Source of the DNA: Bryoerythrophyllum caledonicum
Taxonomy: Eukaryota > Streptophyta > Bryopsida > Pottiales > Pottiaceae
NCBI GenBank assembly: GCA_963971425.1
Contig: OZ020519.1
Span: forward strand, 11,920,028 to 11,984,027
Length of the DNA: 64,000 nucleotides
Direction: 5' to 3'
Below, piece by piece: positions 21,197 to 34,792 of this stretch. Position 1 is the first letter of the stretch. Each line of letters opens with the position of its first letter. The translations under genes and the position numbers were made by a program. Under the pieces are notes generated by a model, which was given only the letters and a program-made list of their open reading frames with translations, had not been told where the DNA came from and did not search any database.

Positions 21197-24100
21197 ATGA
21201 AGCCATGGAAACTCAACTTTGACGGTTCATGCTCGAAACATCGAGGATCCGGCGCGGGCGTAGTTCTTGAGAGTCCGGAGGGAGCTGTAGAAGTGTTTCA
21301 TCAAAATTTGGAAAAAGGCCTTAGTTGTAACCAATCCGAATACGCAACACTGATCACGGGGTTAGAAATAGCAAAAGGGAAGAACATTAGAAACCTACAA
21401 GTTCAAGGTGACTCCAAATTGATATGCAACCAAGTGATTGGTAACTGAGAGGTACGATCCGAAGGACTCCGACCATTTTATGAAGTCGTACAAGATCTTA
21501 AGAAGAACTTTGATATACTAGAAGTGAGCCATATTCCCCGCGCCTCGAATCAAACAGCCGATACTGCTGCAAAATTAAAGTGACCTTCAAATTAAAAGAA
21601 ACCAACATTTGCAGCTGCGTACAGGATCCGCAAGTCAACGTCTCAAATACAGCCAAGATGGCGAGGTTTTATTGATGTCTAGAGGACTTTTGTAGAAGTT
21701 TAGCAAACATTTGTGGAAGTTTAGCAAAATTTTCCAGATGTTTGGCCATAATTTATTCATGGGACCTACGAAGCTACTTATATTCAATAAACCTCAAAAG
21801 GGCTGATATTGTGGCTAGATAGAGTAAATACACATGCACCGTAGGTGTAATTTAGAGAGGGAGGAGTCATTAACGACCTTTTTGGAAGAAACACTATGGA
21901 CTAGGTTTTTGTGTCGACAGGAGCAAAAGTTCAAGCCAACGTCTTCACATGTAAGAAGACCAAGTTGCGCCAACATGGTCAACATACCAGTGTTCACAGG
22001 TAAAGAGCGTGAGGATCCCGAGAGGTTCCTACGTCAATTTAAAAGAGCCTAAATGGAAAATGGAGACCGATCCGAGGACTCATGGCTGGAACTTTTGCCC
22101 ATTCATTTAGATGACACGGGCCACGGCTTCATATTGGTACGACAGACAAACTTCCTCTACTAAATCTACATGGTTAGCTTTAGGTTGTGCACTTGTGTCC
22201 GAATTCCAAGAACATGAAAGTTACCAGAGTTTATTAGGGCCTCTCAGCCTGATGAAGCAACTCCCTGAAGAATCGGTGAGGCAGTTCAGGAAACGTGTTC
22301 GTGAGATTCAAGCAAGAATCCAAATGAGCCTCAACTGTGCTATGGGAACGAACGTTGACTACCATACTCAGGGCCCCAAAAATACCGCAGCCACCTTAAG
22401 CAGTATCGACGCTCTAGCGCTGTGAAGTTTTGTTGGCAGGCTTATTTAACCGTCAATACAATAGATAGTAGCGTGGAAAGAACCATGTTCCTTCAAATCT
22501 GCTCTAACTCTAGGACAACGCAAAGAATTGAACCTTAATAGTATTACTCAACCGCAGGTTGTAATATCAACAAACACATCGATGGTTGCAAAACTGGTTT
22601 AGACAAACAGACAGGTCACTGAGATGTTGGCAAAATCATCGACGCCCAAAGTCACAGAAATATCCCAGTTGGTGAATGAAATGCGGGACCTGAAATTGTT
22701 CTTGCTCCAAGGCCAAAATAGTTCATGAGCGAAGAGTCCGAACCCTGAAAATCAAAATAATACCTCACACTCAGTTCAATTCGTGACGTGCCATGGATGC
22801 GGCAGGAAAGGACACTAGAAATCAGATTGTCTTGACGCGGAGAAGATACCAAATTCCTCTGCTGTGAAAATCGCGAAAATAAATTTGTTACAGATAGCAA
22901 AGCCTACCCGCGTATTTGAAGACGAACTAGAAGTAATGGCGACTAAACGTGAGAGATCATTGAAAGATCTTTGTCAAAGAGAACACAAGATAAGCAAGCG
23001 TGCCCGATTAGAGACAAAAGCAAAACGCCTGCGACGACGGATCGGGATCGAAGATCTACTTCTCAGCAAAGGGCAACGAGAGTATTCTATCTTGCATGAT
23101 CTCGGACAACAAACTGCTAACATTACCGTGGGTCAGTTGGTGGCTAAATGCCCCTCGGTAAGGAGGGAGCTCAGGCAAGGGATCAATGCACGACACCGGA
23201 AAACAACAACAGAGGTACACCTCACAAACAAAGCAAATGGCGATACAAAATCTCCACAAGTCAAAGCAACAGTCAACGGGCACGAAATAGGAGGGTATCT
23301 AATAGATGGAGGTGCAGCCGTGAACTTCATGGCTAGCTGGTTCACGGAAGAAGCGGGTTTGGCACTTACTCGCTCGTTGTCTTCGAGATTAAAGTAGCGG
23401 ACCAGAGATGCATCAAATCAATGGGACAGATAAATCAGACGTCGATAACGGTTAACGGAGCCACTGTTAAAATTGATTTTCACGTCCTCCATATTTCGAC
23501 TCGCCCTGGAGGTTATCCTATAATATTGGGAAGACCCTCGTTGCGCCAAGTAAGGGCAGTAAATTACTGGGAAAAAAGCAGGATGAAGATCGGAAACGCC
23601 CGCATTCGTGTGAGTATCCAAGTCGTGCCAAAACCTTATGCGAGCTCCTCTGGTCAGACCTCGCCTAACGAGTCATCCGGGGACGAAACGTCATGGTCCA
23701 CAGACCCGACAAGTGACTCAAGAGCAGACTCCAAAGAATCCGAAGCGGAATCGTACGCAACCGACGTCCTTCCGCAAGTCATTAGCAACTCTATGGAGCA
23801 TCTGGAAGATCAAGACGTCGCTTCGTGTAGGATAGCGGAGGTCCTCAAGCTTGTCAAGTTCGTCCCCACCTTGGCTGATCCGGAGCATCGCGAACTAGAA
23901 TCTCTGGTTGCAGAATATATAGACCTTTTTGTGTCAAAACATTCCAACTTACCTTCAATAACACTTGAGGAACATAAAATTGAGCTGATGTCCAATGCAA
24001 AGCCCATAAGGTCAAGACAAAGGAGAATGGCACCTGAACGCATGTCTGTGCTTCGAGCAAAACTGGATCGCTTCCTCGAAGGAGGTTTTATTAGAGAAGT

Positions 24101-24959
24101 TCATAACACCGAATGGGTGTCGCCGGTGGTAATTGTACTGAAGAAGGGTGGAAAGTGGCGGGTATGCATTAATTACAAAGCGTTGAACAAATTCACAAAG
24201 AAAGATCGCCAACCTCTTCCGCATATTGATGAACTGCTCAACGAGGTATCCGGTCATGAAATGTTTTCCTTTTGCGACGAGTATTCCGGCTATCATCAAG
24301 TGCGCATTCACCCAGATAGTGTCCTACTTACTACCTTCACAACACCTTGGGGCACTTACGCTTGGCGACGCATGTCTTTTGGCTTATGTAACGCAGGCGG
24401 GTCCTTTCAACGAGTTCAACTAAATTTTTTTGGCCCATTCATCGGCAGGTTCATGCGCGTCTATTTAGACGATTTTGCTGTATAGAGTGACCGTGCGGAC
24501 CACATTACTCATCTTAGAGCAGCTTTTCAACGTCTTAGAGAGCACGGCTGCTCTTTAAGCCCAGAGAAGTGCAAATTCGGCTTTGAGGAAGGTCAACTTT
24601 TGGGACACATAGTATCCAAAGACAGACTTAAAGTCAATCCAGAAAAGATACAAAGGATGGTAGATCTGAATAGACCGATTAACCGAGAACAAGTGTTGAG
24701 GTTGTGGGGCACCACGATTTATCATAATCATTTTATACCCAACTTGGCGGGAATCGAGAGCTCTACGGGAAATTGGCCTATAAATGACTACAACACAAAT
24801 GACTAGCCAGAAAACAATTACTACAGAATTACTCAGGATCTGCAAACATTGCCCGGATCTAGCTAGTTAGCTGCCCTAGTCATTTTACAGTAATTTAAGT
24901 TTTTGCGGGCAGAGAGGTGATGAAAACCATGTGACGGCCAACATCGTTCATATCATCAT

Positions 24960-26150
24960 CCCAGTGTTTTCATCCATGCTTCAATCCGGTAGTGTTGACG
25001 TGGCAAGAAGGTGACTGACTAGGGTTGTGCCTTAGTGATTCATTAGTGATACATTTGAAAAGAATTACTCTGTGACTAGAAAATAACTAGCTAAAGTAAT
25101 ATATGTTAGAACTCAAAAATAACTCATGGGTATTTTTAGAAAATTGTTGTAGTAGATGGATGTCTACTTCTGTTGGACATGGCTGATGTGGCGAATAGGT
25201 GATGACTTGGATTGTATTCCAGTAATTCCTTAGTAATACATTCGGCACAAATCACTGCGTCACTAAAAAATTACTTGGTGCAGTAATATATTTTATAACT
25301 AAAAAATAACTCAAGCATATTTTTTAGAAAATTGCTGACGTAGATGGATGTCTACTTTTGTCCGACATTGCTGATGTGGCAAATAGGCGATGACTTGGAT
25401 TGTATTCCAGTAATTCTTTAGTAATACATTTGACACAAATTACTATGTCACTAGAATATAACTTGGCACAATTATATATTGTATAACTCAAAAATAACTC
25501 ATGGGTATTGTAAAATAACTCATGGGTATTTAAAAAAAATTGTAGACGTGTATGGATGTCTACTTCCATTTGACACTAGTGATGTGGGAAGTAGGTGGTG
25601 ACTGGGATTGTATTCCAGTAATTCCTTGGTAATACATTTTGCACAAATCACTAAATCATCGGGAAATAACTCCGCACAGTAATATATTTTATAACTAAAA
25701 AAATTACTAGTGGATAATTTTTTATAAACTGCTCACGTAGATGAATGCCTATTTCCATTTGACATTTCTGATGTAGCAATTAGAGGTGATTTGGATTGTA
25801 TGCTAGTAATTCTTCAGTGATACATTTGAGACATATTACTGCGTCACTAGATAATTACTTAACACATTAATATATTTTATAACTTCCAATTAAAACGTTG
25901 ACACTTCAGACATTTTGCTGATGTGGATGGATGCAAGGTTTTTTGAGATACTGCTGACTTGGATTATGACTAAGTCATTCATTAGTGATACATATGAAAG
26001 AATTATTGTGTCACTAAAAAATAACTAGGTCTAGTAATAAATATATAACTAAAAAATGACTCGTGTATATTTTTTCTAGTTGTTGACGTAGATGGATGTC
26101 TATTTGTGTTTGACATTGATGATGTGTCGAATAGGTTAGTGTCAAATTTC
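24960..26150. repeat. 187-bp tandem repeat, about seven units
   Basis: Units recur near 24967, 25154, 25341, 25550, 25739, 25925 and 26090 (spacing 165-209 bp). Each contains a GATGGATGTCTACTT segment, a TGATGTGGC segment and an AGTAATACATTTG segment. The array lies near the left end of the CACTA-like element. Confidence 0.75.
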
Positions 26151-26515
26151 AATTAAATATTTGAATGTTTGTCCACAAAATTGAATTAGTAAACTTTGTA
26201 GAAGCAATCAATGAAAAATGTATGCCAAAGAATGGCAAGAGGGAAATATCCATACTATGTTATGATTATTGAAAGATTTCAAGTAGAAAAATAGAAATAG
26301 TGATGATTAAAGGATTAAGTAAGAGTTAGACTATGGAGAAATACAACTGAAATATGAAATAGGTAGAAAAGTAGATAAAAAAAAGAATATGAGTAAGCAA
26401 CTAGGTAGAAAGAAGAAGAACGGGATGGAATATGCCCAACCGGATGAATGTTAGACTAAGGGTGACAAAAGGTGGCGGCTAGGGTTTGAGGGAGTGGCTT
26501 GCAAGGGCTGCCCTC

Positions 26516-27100
26516 CTCCCTCTCTCACTCTCTCTCTCTTCCAAGGTGTGTGTGTGTGTGGAGTATGTGAAAGAGGGTAGTAAGTTAGGATTAGAGTGAG
26601 AAAGGAGAAGGCCATGGCTAAATCTTCAACTACGGTTGGAGTAAGTAAGAGATGGTAGTGAGATTTGAAGAAAATCAAGCTTATCAAACTGATTTTCAGA
26701 ATAGTCTAGGTTCAAAGGATTTGGAGCATTGATAAGGGAGATATGGCGGCCAATGTAAGAAGGGGTCTGCCGTCAATACAAAGCTCAAACCCTTACTTTG
26801 GAGAGCAATATCTTTGAGGCGCAACCAAATCAAGACCTAAGGTTTAGAGAAGATTGAGCTTATTAGAATGGCCTTCCGGAAAGTCTAGGCTCAAAGGATT
26901 TGGAGCATTTTCAAAGGAGATATGGCCGCCAAAGCGAGAAGGGCCGCCGTCAACACAGACCTCAAGCACTGACTTTGGAGGACAATATCTTTAAGATGAG
27001 GACGATTCAAAACTTGAGATTTGCGGAAGTTGAAGCTTGTTAAGTTAACTTTTCAACAAGCTTAGAATCAAAGGATTTGGAGCGATAACAACAAAGTTAC
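26516..27100. repeat. Microsatellite and three 180-bp repeats
   Basis: Bases 26516-26563 are CT- and GT-rich simple repeats. From about 26700 three units share CAAAGGATTTGGAGC, at roughly 26712, 26893 and 27069, with related flanks including GATATGGC(G/C)GCCA in the first two. They are non-coding. Confidence 0.6.
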
Positions 27101-30100
27101 GGCCAACCAATTGCAAGAGGATTGACTGCCGCAAGATTTGGAAGCCCTAACTTTGGAGGCTTGTGGCATTTGATTAGTAAGGTTTTTTCCAGAGATTTTT
27201 TCACGAGCTAAAGGGTATTTTAGCCAGCCTTCATTGACGGTATATTTTATTGAATTTGGAGTCTCCAATAGGAAATGGTGTGTGTTTTAGTGCCAGGGAG
27301 TGTGCTGCCCCTTTTTTGGTGTTGATTTTCCACTTACAAGTATTGTTTTCAATGTCCTTGCTATTATCTACATATACGATCTTAGCGCGTGTGGTGAATG
27401 TAAGTGAATGATACATGCACGTACATGTGTATGTTGTCATGGATGTGAAGTTCATAGGTTATGTACGTGACGTACATGTGAATGTGGAAGTCAAATTCTT
27501 GGTTAAAAGTCCATTACTTGGAGGCACTTAGGTCACATACACTCTCCACCGGCCCATCTCTATGACATTCATCTTGTGGGGTGGATTGCTCACAGTAAGC
27601 ACCAAACAATAGTGATTTCTAGAAGTTGGTATATGTAAATTCAATACTTGTTACGATGTAATTTAAAGTCATAATATAGTAATATTGCACTCATTTAGAA
27701 GTAATATCAGTTGTTTTTTATGTAATTATTTAATTGTGATTAGTAATTGTGTAGTCAATGATTTGTAGTCATTTCATGTACTATTTATGCTTTCTCTAGT
27801 AATTCTGTAGTTGTACTAAAGTCATTGTTTAGTAACAATATATTACTTGTATAGTCATTGTACAGAAATTTTGTTGTTTAATAAATCTGTATGGGTATCG
27901 GCTTGTACTACCATATGGAGGTATTATGGATTTGCTATACCTTAAAAGCAAGCGACAGAAAGGGGCTTGGGGAAGAGTGAGTGGTCTTGCAGGGGACAAA
28001 TGGCATGGAGGAAGTATTTCAAAATCATGGTTCTAGGTAGACATCGGTGGTGTCGACAACAACATAGATCTTATGTTTGTGAATGAGCTAGGTGACCCGT
28101 ACAAGGTCCAAGATGCTTGTGGCAGTAATGTTATATGGGAAGAAAAATTTATGAAGCTCAAACAAGAGAATTGATTGAGGACTTTGTTCATGTTTGGTTT
28201 TTATCGAGCATGCATTACTGGTGCTAGTAGATGGTTGTTACTGGGCGTTGTATTTGAGGGGCTTTTGTAGCATTGCTTTGGTGACCATTTTGTTTATTTT
28301 AAAGTATTTCATGACAAAGACATCTTTGGTATTATTTATGGTTTTATAACACAACACAATGACTAAGCAATAATTAGCCAACATAAATAAAAGCTAATAA
28401 ATAACTATAGAATAACTACAGACAAACTTCACAGCAACCAAATAATAAGTAGAGTAGAACTAAACTAACACCGCACAATGACTAAATAATAACTAGGCAA
28501 TTCACCAAAAAACTATCAAATAACTACAGAATAACTACACACAAATCTTATAATAATCAAATGACTCCCTGACACGAACTGAAATTAGTGCATGTAATTC
28601 TATTATAGCTAAATTTATAATACCATAATAACTAAGGAATTACTAGCATAACACTGCATAATGACTAAACAATCACCAGGCTGGACATTCAATAATGGTA
28701 TCCAATGAACCACCTCCACGTACAAAGAAGTGGATCCCACACATACATTGACACATAAGCTGCCACGTAGTATTCCATGTCAGCAAGACAATACATCATT
28801 GGCCACATCAACCGCCACCTTTAATTCCACGTCACACATACAATCCACATCATTATCCACCTTAAATTCCATGTTACACTTAGATCCACGTTAGTAGCCA
28901 CCTCATCAATCTTTGAGGATGATGGGCCACATGAGCAGATGGATGAGAAATCCACGTGATAAAAAGAATGACTACAAAAATTTATCACTCAAAACTCTTA
29001 CTGTGCCCGAACTAAATTTTTTTTAGTCATTCCCTAGTAATACATGTCATCTATGACTCAACAATGACTACAATCGCTAGTCATTGATGCCTCGATTTCC
29101 CGTAGCGCGCCGAACAGAAATACACTCGAATAGAAAAGCTTGGGCTTGCACTTCTTTTCGCGTGCACCAAATTTCGCAACTACTTGCTCGCAAGTAAACA
29201 TCCAACTTTGGTCCAGTGCAAAAGTGATAGCCCCAAGCAGTTAATATTGCAGACAGACCCCGAAGGTAGAGCAACCCGATTAATTGTAGCGCTGCAATCA
29301 TTCGACCTAATTATAAAAGGTGTAAAAGGGACCCGGGCAACACATGCTCGATTACTCCTTGAGCTTGGTAATCCACGAGCTAGTCAAGACGAAGTTTTGT
29401 CAAGCGATGCACAATGATATACCATATCGTTCGCAAACGAGCACGATGGTTACGGCTACCGTGACATCGTCGAATACCTTAAAGATCTTAGCTTACCTGA
29501 AGGCTTGGATGCACAACAACGCCGCAAGATCCGTCGCAAGAGTCGCCCTTATACTCTCATTGGAGAAGAATTATATCGTGCTGGTAGGGATGGAATTCTC
29601 AGAAGAGCTCTATATCCAAGTGAAGCAACAAGAGTGTTAGATCAGTGCCATGAGGGGGTGTGTGGCGGGCATTTTGCCAACAACACCACGTCTAAGAAAA
29701 TCTTACAAGTAGGATATTTTTGGCCTTCAATGTTTGTGGATTGCAATCGGTTCTCCAAAGAATGTCCCCGGTGCCAGGCGTATGCTAAACGCACAATACC
29801 TTACACAGAATTACACCCCAATTATCGTATAGAAGTATTTGAAAAGTGGGGCCTCGATTCATTGGCCTATTACCGATCACGGCCAAATGAAACGAGTACC
29901 TTTTGAATGCGACGGATGATCTATCTAAGTGGGCAGAAGCGACACCGGTTAAGAGATGTGACAAGAAATCCATTGTAGATTTTATTTTCAACCAGGTCAT
30001 TTGCAGATACGGTTGTCCCCTCGAAATTGTTACAGATCAAGGTACTCATTTTATCAACAATTTAGTATCCGAGCTCATGCAACGTATGTCCGTGAAGCAC

Positions 30101-30539
30101 AGAAGGACTAGTCTTTACTATCCCCAAACCAATGGACTTGTGGAGAAAACGAACGGGATTCTCATTAACATTGTCGCAAAAATCGTTCTTGAGAAATGCC
30201 GAGAATGGGATTTGCACATAATGGTCCGGAAAGTAAACTAAAAATATGTATTTCGGAACTGTTCCCCTGATTGTTAGTCTTCATCCCGCCAAATATTCTT
30301 CTACGCATGATCAACGCACAATTTGCACATTGATTGTACATATCACGTACACACGTTTATGTAGTGCATACGTTGCAAATCATCCAAAGAAGGACAGGAT
30401 CATTCACCGAAATATTCAAGGTGATCTCTGTAACCTAGTACATGCAGTCTAAAATTTCGAGGGAACTCTTAGACCTCTTCACAAATTACACCAAGCAATA
30501 CGGCGAGTGATTGCCGCGCGAAGAGCAGCTCGATCTCAT

Positions 30540-31250
30540 CACCTCACTTACACACAAACTTAATCATCACGCGAGTACTTCTTCACGATTGCTTGCTCTA
30601 AACAAAGTCGCGAATATCTCCTGGCAAGTCGAACGATTTTACAAGATCAAGAAACAAATATATCGAGGAACGCGTGGGAGCCGCCATTGATCGAAGAGCA
30701 TCACTCGAAGAACCGGGCCAGGAATCTCCAAGAAGAAATCACTATCGCTTAATCATCGAGCGAGTAATTCTTCGTGCACGCTCTAACATCTATGTCCTGC
30801 CGTGTTCCACTAAATTTTGAACGATTTCCACACGAGGAGACCTTATCAACGCAATGGAGCCGAAATTACGCCAAAGCATCACCTGAAGGATTAGTTCGAT
30901 TCTGGCTTCTCTAATTGGAAAAAACAAAATTTTAATTCATCAAGCGAGTACTTCTTCTTGCACGCTCTAACAATCACGTCGCGTCGATTGACTTGGCATA
31001 TTCCGCTAATTTTCACACGAGGAAACATTGTCATCGCATGCACTGACACTCGCACAAGGGCTGGTTCGGTGAATCTGGCTTCTCAAGTTGGAAAACACGA
31101 AAACTTAAACATCGAGTACTTCTTCTTGCATGCTCTAACAATCATGTTGCGGTTATCTCCTCTAAACTTTCACAGAAGGAAACATAATCATCGCACTTAA
31201 TGACAACATTCGTGCAAGAGCATCACCTGAAGCTGGATTGGAGGAAAATC
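30540..31250. repeat. Degenerate 170-195-bp tandem repeat, four units
   Basis: A segment like TTAATCATCGAGCGAGTACT followed by TCTTCNTGCACGCTCTAAC recurs near 30556, 30750, 30934 and 31107. It follows the integrase part of the Gypsy fossil and may be its 3' non-coding DNA. The stretch 31251-31538 shows nothing further. Confidence 0.6.
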
Positions 31251-32604
31251 TAGATCCGGCTCCTACAAGGGAAACACGACGTCCAACATCGACGACGTGC
31301 GCCAGAGCATGACGCTTGGCCGACTCCACGCCAAACGCCGGTGCCGTCACAGCGGATCTCGAAGCCATCGTGTTCAGCTAAAACTCTTCTCCGCAACGAG
31401 GATCATCGACACATCGCTACGAGCACGTCTGCTCAATTGCACAAGCAGTCCACGCTCGTTCACTTTTGCGTCAATTACGTATGAAATTGACGCACACGGA
31501 GGGGCACCTCATTAAATTTCTAAGGAGTTACTAGAAGGTTGAATTCTTTTCCATTTAAAGAAACAAAAATTGTGACTTACAACATGGGGTAGTGCAAAGG
31601 AATTTTTTTTAATTTGGTTTATTATGAAGTGTCCTTTCTGTTCTCAAATATTGAAGTGTCTAAAATCACTAGAAACCTTTAAAAGACCAAAGTAGTTGCT
31701 TCAGTAGGCTTCAGTAGACAAAGCAACTACTGAAGCCTTTCACATACCTTCAATAGTTGAAGCCAAAAGCAACTACTGAAGCCTTTAACATACCTTCTGA
31801 AAAACCTTGTAATATACCTTCAGTAGTTGCTTCAGAGCATCTCCACCCCAAGACGGAGAACCACCAAATTGGAGTTTTGTGAGGTCAAATAGTTGCACCC
31901 ATACCCTCAAAACGGGGAAACTTTATAAAATTTTAGAAGTTTTGGTGCATGGCACACCAAAAGCTCCTTGGATGGGGGAGTGCACCATATTTTGATGTTG
32001 GCAATAACCCATAGCCTTACGACATGTGGCGCTGTGTGATTGGTTGGTGGAGGTTTTTCACAGCTGGAGTTACTGCAAGTGTAACTTCATTTAACTCCGT
32101 CAAACTGGAGTGAACTTTGTCAAACTGGAGTCAAACAATATTTTGAGACTTTCCTGCGTCAAACAAACATAAATAGGTTTTCTTGAAGTCTGGGGTCTCT
32201 CTTTGTAAACTGTGTATGCAGTTTTATATTTGATGTCGCCTGTCCTTTGACCATTGTGAGAACTTCGTTTTTGCATTTCAATTTTTTATTTTTTTTTCCC
32301 AATACATAAGCAATTCTTTGACACATGCAACTGCGTTTCTTTTGAATTTGAAGCACCGCCTTCAAATATCATTTAGTACTCTATTTAGTGCCCTACGTAA
32401 TACATCATTTGAGTAATATTGCACCTAATTTTTGCTTCTATTATTTTGAAAAAGTAAGAGACATGTACTTATTTGTTTTTTCTATTTTCCAAATGTTATC
32501 AGTATTTTTAAAGACGTTTAGCACCTCCTTTTTCTTAGTGCAACAAACATTGTTTCTAGTTGAAATTCTATTTTTGATACAACTTTATTGTAGGATCTCC
32601 TGCG

Positions 32605-33703
32605 ATGGCTTCCGAGAGTGCGCTAAAACAATCCAGGGCTCCAACTTCACTGAAGCCGAGTGCGTGCGTCTTTGTCGTGCCTGGATCACTACCTCCCAGG
32701 ATTCTGTTCGAGGGACTGGACAAAAACTTGGCTCTTTGTGGGAGAAAATCCACAAGTCATACGAGACCATGGAGCCACGCATCAATATTACTTCAAGGCC
32801 GGCCCGCAGCCTTGACTCGAAATGGCAGGAGATTGCTAGGGACGTATCAAAATTCCAAGGTTACTACGCACAAGTGCAGTACATGAAGAAATCGGGATGG
32901 AGTGAGGACGACGAGATCGAAGAGGCCAAGAATTTGTATTTCAAATTCGACGGTGGACGTGGAAAGAAGAAGGTACCTTTTAAGTTCCTAGAATGTTGGA
33001 GGTACCTTCGTGACAAAGAGAAATGGAGGCAACAGTTCCTGCAGGAAAAGAGGAAGACTTCAAGCTCCTCTGTGCCACAAGAACAAGAGGGTGGGGGATC
33101 TCAGGTGCAAGCTACTGCAGACTCTCCAGAGCGGCCAATTGGTAACAAGAAAGCGAAAGCAGTTGCAAGGGTTGATGCAAAGAAGCTGAACGTTGATGAA
33201 CAATTCAAGACAGCCACAATTAAGATGGTTTCCTCGCATGAGAGGAGGACCGTGGCGATGGAAAGGGCCACAAATTTGCAAGAAAGAGCTGTGAATATGC
33301 AACTATTCTCAATGGATTTGTCGACTATGCCTCCCGATTCCCTGGAGTTCTATTCTTTACTCCGTTTGCAAGCCTTAGACGATCTACGTGCTTCCCAAGT
33401 AGATGCTTCTACAGTACAAATTCCCGCTCCGGTGGTTCATGTCGATCCAGAACCTTTACAAGCTGGATCCCAGGTGGATCACGTCAACTCAGATTCTCAG
33501 GTACAATTCCTCTTATATATCACTCTCAAACTTCATGTACATGTTCTAGAAGCGATTTAAATGCTCTCATCATGCACATATTATGTAAACTCACGTGAAT
33601 CTTAATGTTCAGAGTTCTGGAAGTAGACATGATGGGGCCTCCCCCCTTATCACATTGCGGCATTCTCCAGGTCTGGATGCAGAGGAGGCTGCACCTAGCG
33701 AAA
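32605..33703 (+). CDS. Harbinger ORF1: Myb/SANT-like DNA-binding protein
   Basis: ATG 32605 opens MASESALKQSR, and the family domain continues in another frame as NFTEAECVRLCRAWITTSQD...GQKLGSLWEKIHKSYE...SLDSKWQEIARDVSKFQGYYAQV, so there is one early frame change. This is the trihelix/Myb-like module of plant Harbinger ORF1 proteins, which partners with the transposase for nuclear import and end binding. A basic linker, a coiled region (SHERRTVAMERATNLQERAVNMQ) and a C-terminal SLEFYSLLRLQALDDL follow. Exon 1 ends at CAG/GTACAA near 33500, and exon 2 (about 33612-33703) follows a TGTTCAG acceptor. A third small exon may start near 33801. Confidence 0.8.
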
Positions 33704-34792
33704 GGTGCGTTCTCCGTACACTCATGTACTTTTGGGTTAAGAGAATGAACTATAAACATGTATTTCAATTAAGGTACTAAACGCACTTTTTGTTTGCAGA
33801 GCTTAAACCACATCTTCAAATTATGTTTTGTACAACTTTGTTCGCGCTATCTGTAGTTGTACAAAGCAAATTTTCCCTTAACTCTATATTGCACACATGT
33901 GTTACAAATTTGCATTCGTTGTGGCATGTGTTGTAAATTTTAGTTTACTTCGGCGAGTGTAACAAACTTGAATTTAAAGCGGCATGTGTTATAAAGATTT
34001 GTTTATGAAAATAAAAAAATATCTTAAATGTAACCAAATTTAATTTTGTATTACTTAATTTTGGTTTGAGCCTATTGCAATGTACACAGATTTAGGATAG
34101 AGTAGAGGACAACATTTTTGGATCAGGGTACCAAAAAAATTCCAATGTGTCTACATAAAACATAGAGATCTTCATATTTATTACTCCACACAGTTCCAAT
34201 TACATTAGATGTTGTAAATATTGGTATTGACAATTCAGATTCTCTTTGTAGGACATATGAGGTTCCCAAAGAAATGCATTCTCAATTGGCAATGTTTGAA
34301 ACTCCACTCCTTGCACAATTGGTCTAAATATGCTACAGCTCTAGCTACTCTAAAAATTGGTGTACAAGGAACTAATACCATGCTTCTTCAAAATGATTGT
34401 ACCTAATTTTAAATATTCTATTATGTTTTGTTGATTCTTTTACATTCACTTTGGCTACGCAACCAATGTTGTCATATTTTGACTTTCTCTCCAATATACT
34501 TTTGTTGAATGAATTATTTTCATAGCTTGCATTTTACTATTAGTAATACTTTACTTATGGGGTTCTTTTATTTTCAAAATCAAAGTAAAAGAGGAACATT
34601 TCTTTTACTTTTGGAGATGTTTTGAGGGCTATAAAGAGATGAAAGCCACCAAACCTCCCACATTATATTTCTCATTTTAAAAGTTCTTCCAGCTTTATAG
34701 TTTATACTTCGATTGTGCTTCCACCTTTATATTTCAGAAGTCCTGATAGTGTATTTTGGAAGAGAAGTTGTTCTTACTTTGTACTCACTCCA
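33704..34792. other. Harbinger internal non-coding DNA
   Basis: This joins ORF1 and the transposase. Bases 34130-34400 match 43240-43520 inside the hAT element (shared CTACATAAAAC, AGAGATCTTCATATTT and CTCCACTCCTTGCACA strings), so a dispersed repeat lies in both. No other gene is seen. Confidence 0.5.

Larger units (their letters stand above)
24763..29105. mobile_element. Non-autonomous CACTA-like DNA transposon inside the Gypsy fossil
   Basis: The ends are inverted repeats: CTACGGGAAAT at 24763 and the same 11 bases inverted ending at 29105, with 22 of 28 bases matching overall. The termini resemble CACTACGGG-type CACTA ends with a changed second base. Subterminal DNA on both sides is rich in AATGACTA / AGTAATT motifs, as is usual for CACTA elements. 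No matching target duplication was found. There is no transposase. The interior is made of tandem repeats and AT-rich DNA. A weak coding trace lies near 27.95-28.2 kb. Confidence 0.55.
21197..30450 (+). mobile_element. Ty3/Gypsy LTR retrotransposon fossil, split by a CACTA-like insertion
   Basis: Parts seen are an archaeal-type RNase H-like domain (about 21197-21590), gag-like segments (about 21975-22850), a protease region (about 23220-23420), reverse transcriptase (about 23900-24750), RNase H (about 29105-29330), and a zinc-binding domain plus integrase (about 29630-30230). The extra RNase H suggests the Tat-like branch, but it lies before gag here, which points to a rearrangement or to two nested or adjacent copies. 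No paired LTRs were recognised. The copy is broken in many places (well over half a dozen) and looks old. A 4.3-kb DNA element sits between the reverse transcriptase and RNase H parts. Confidence 0.8.
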
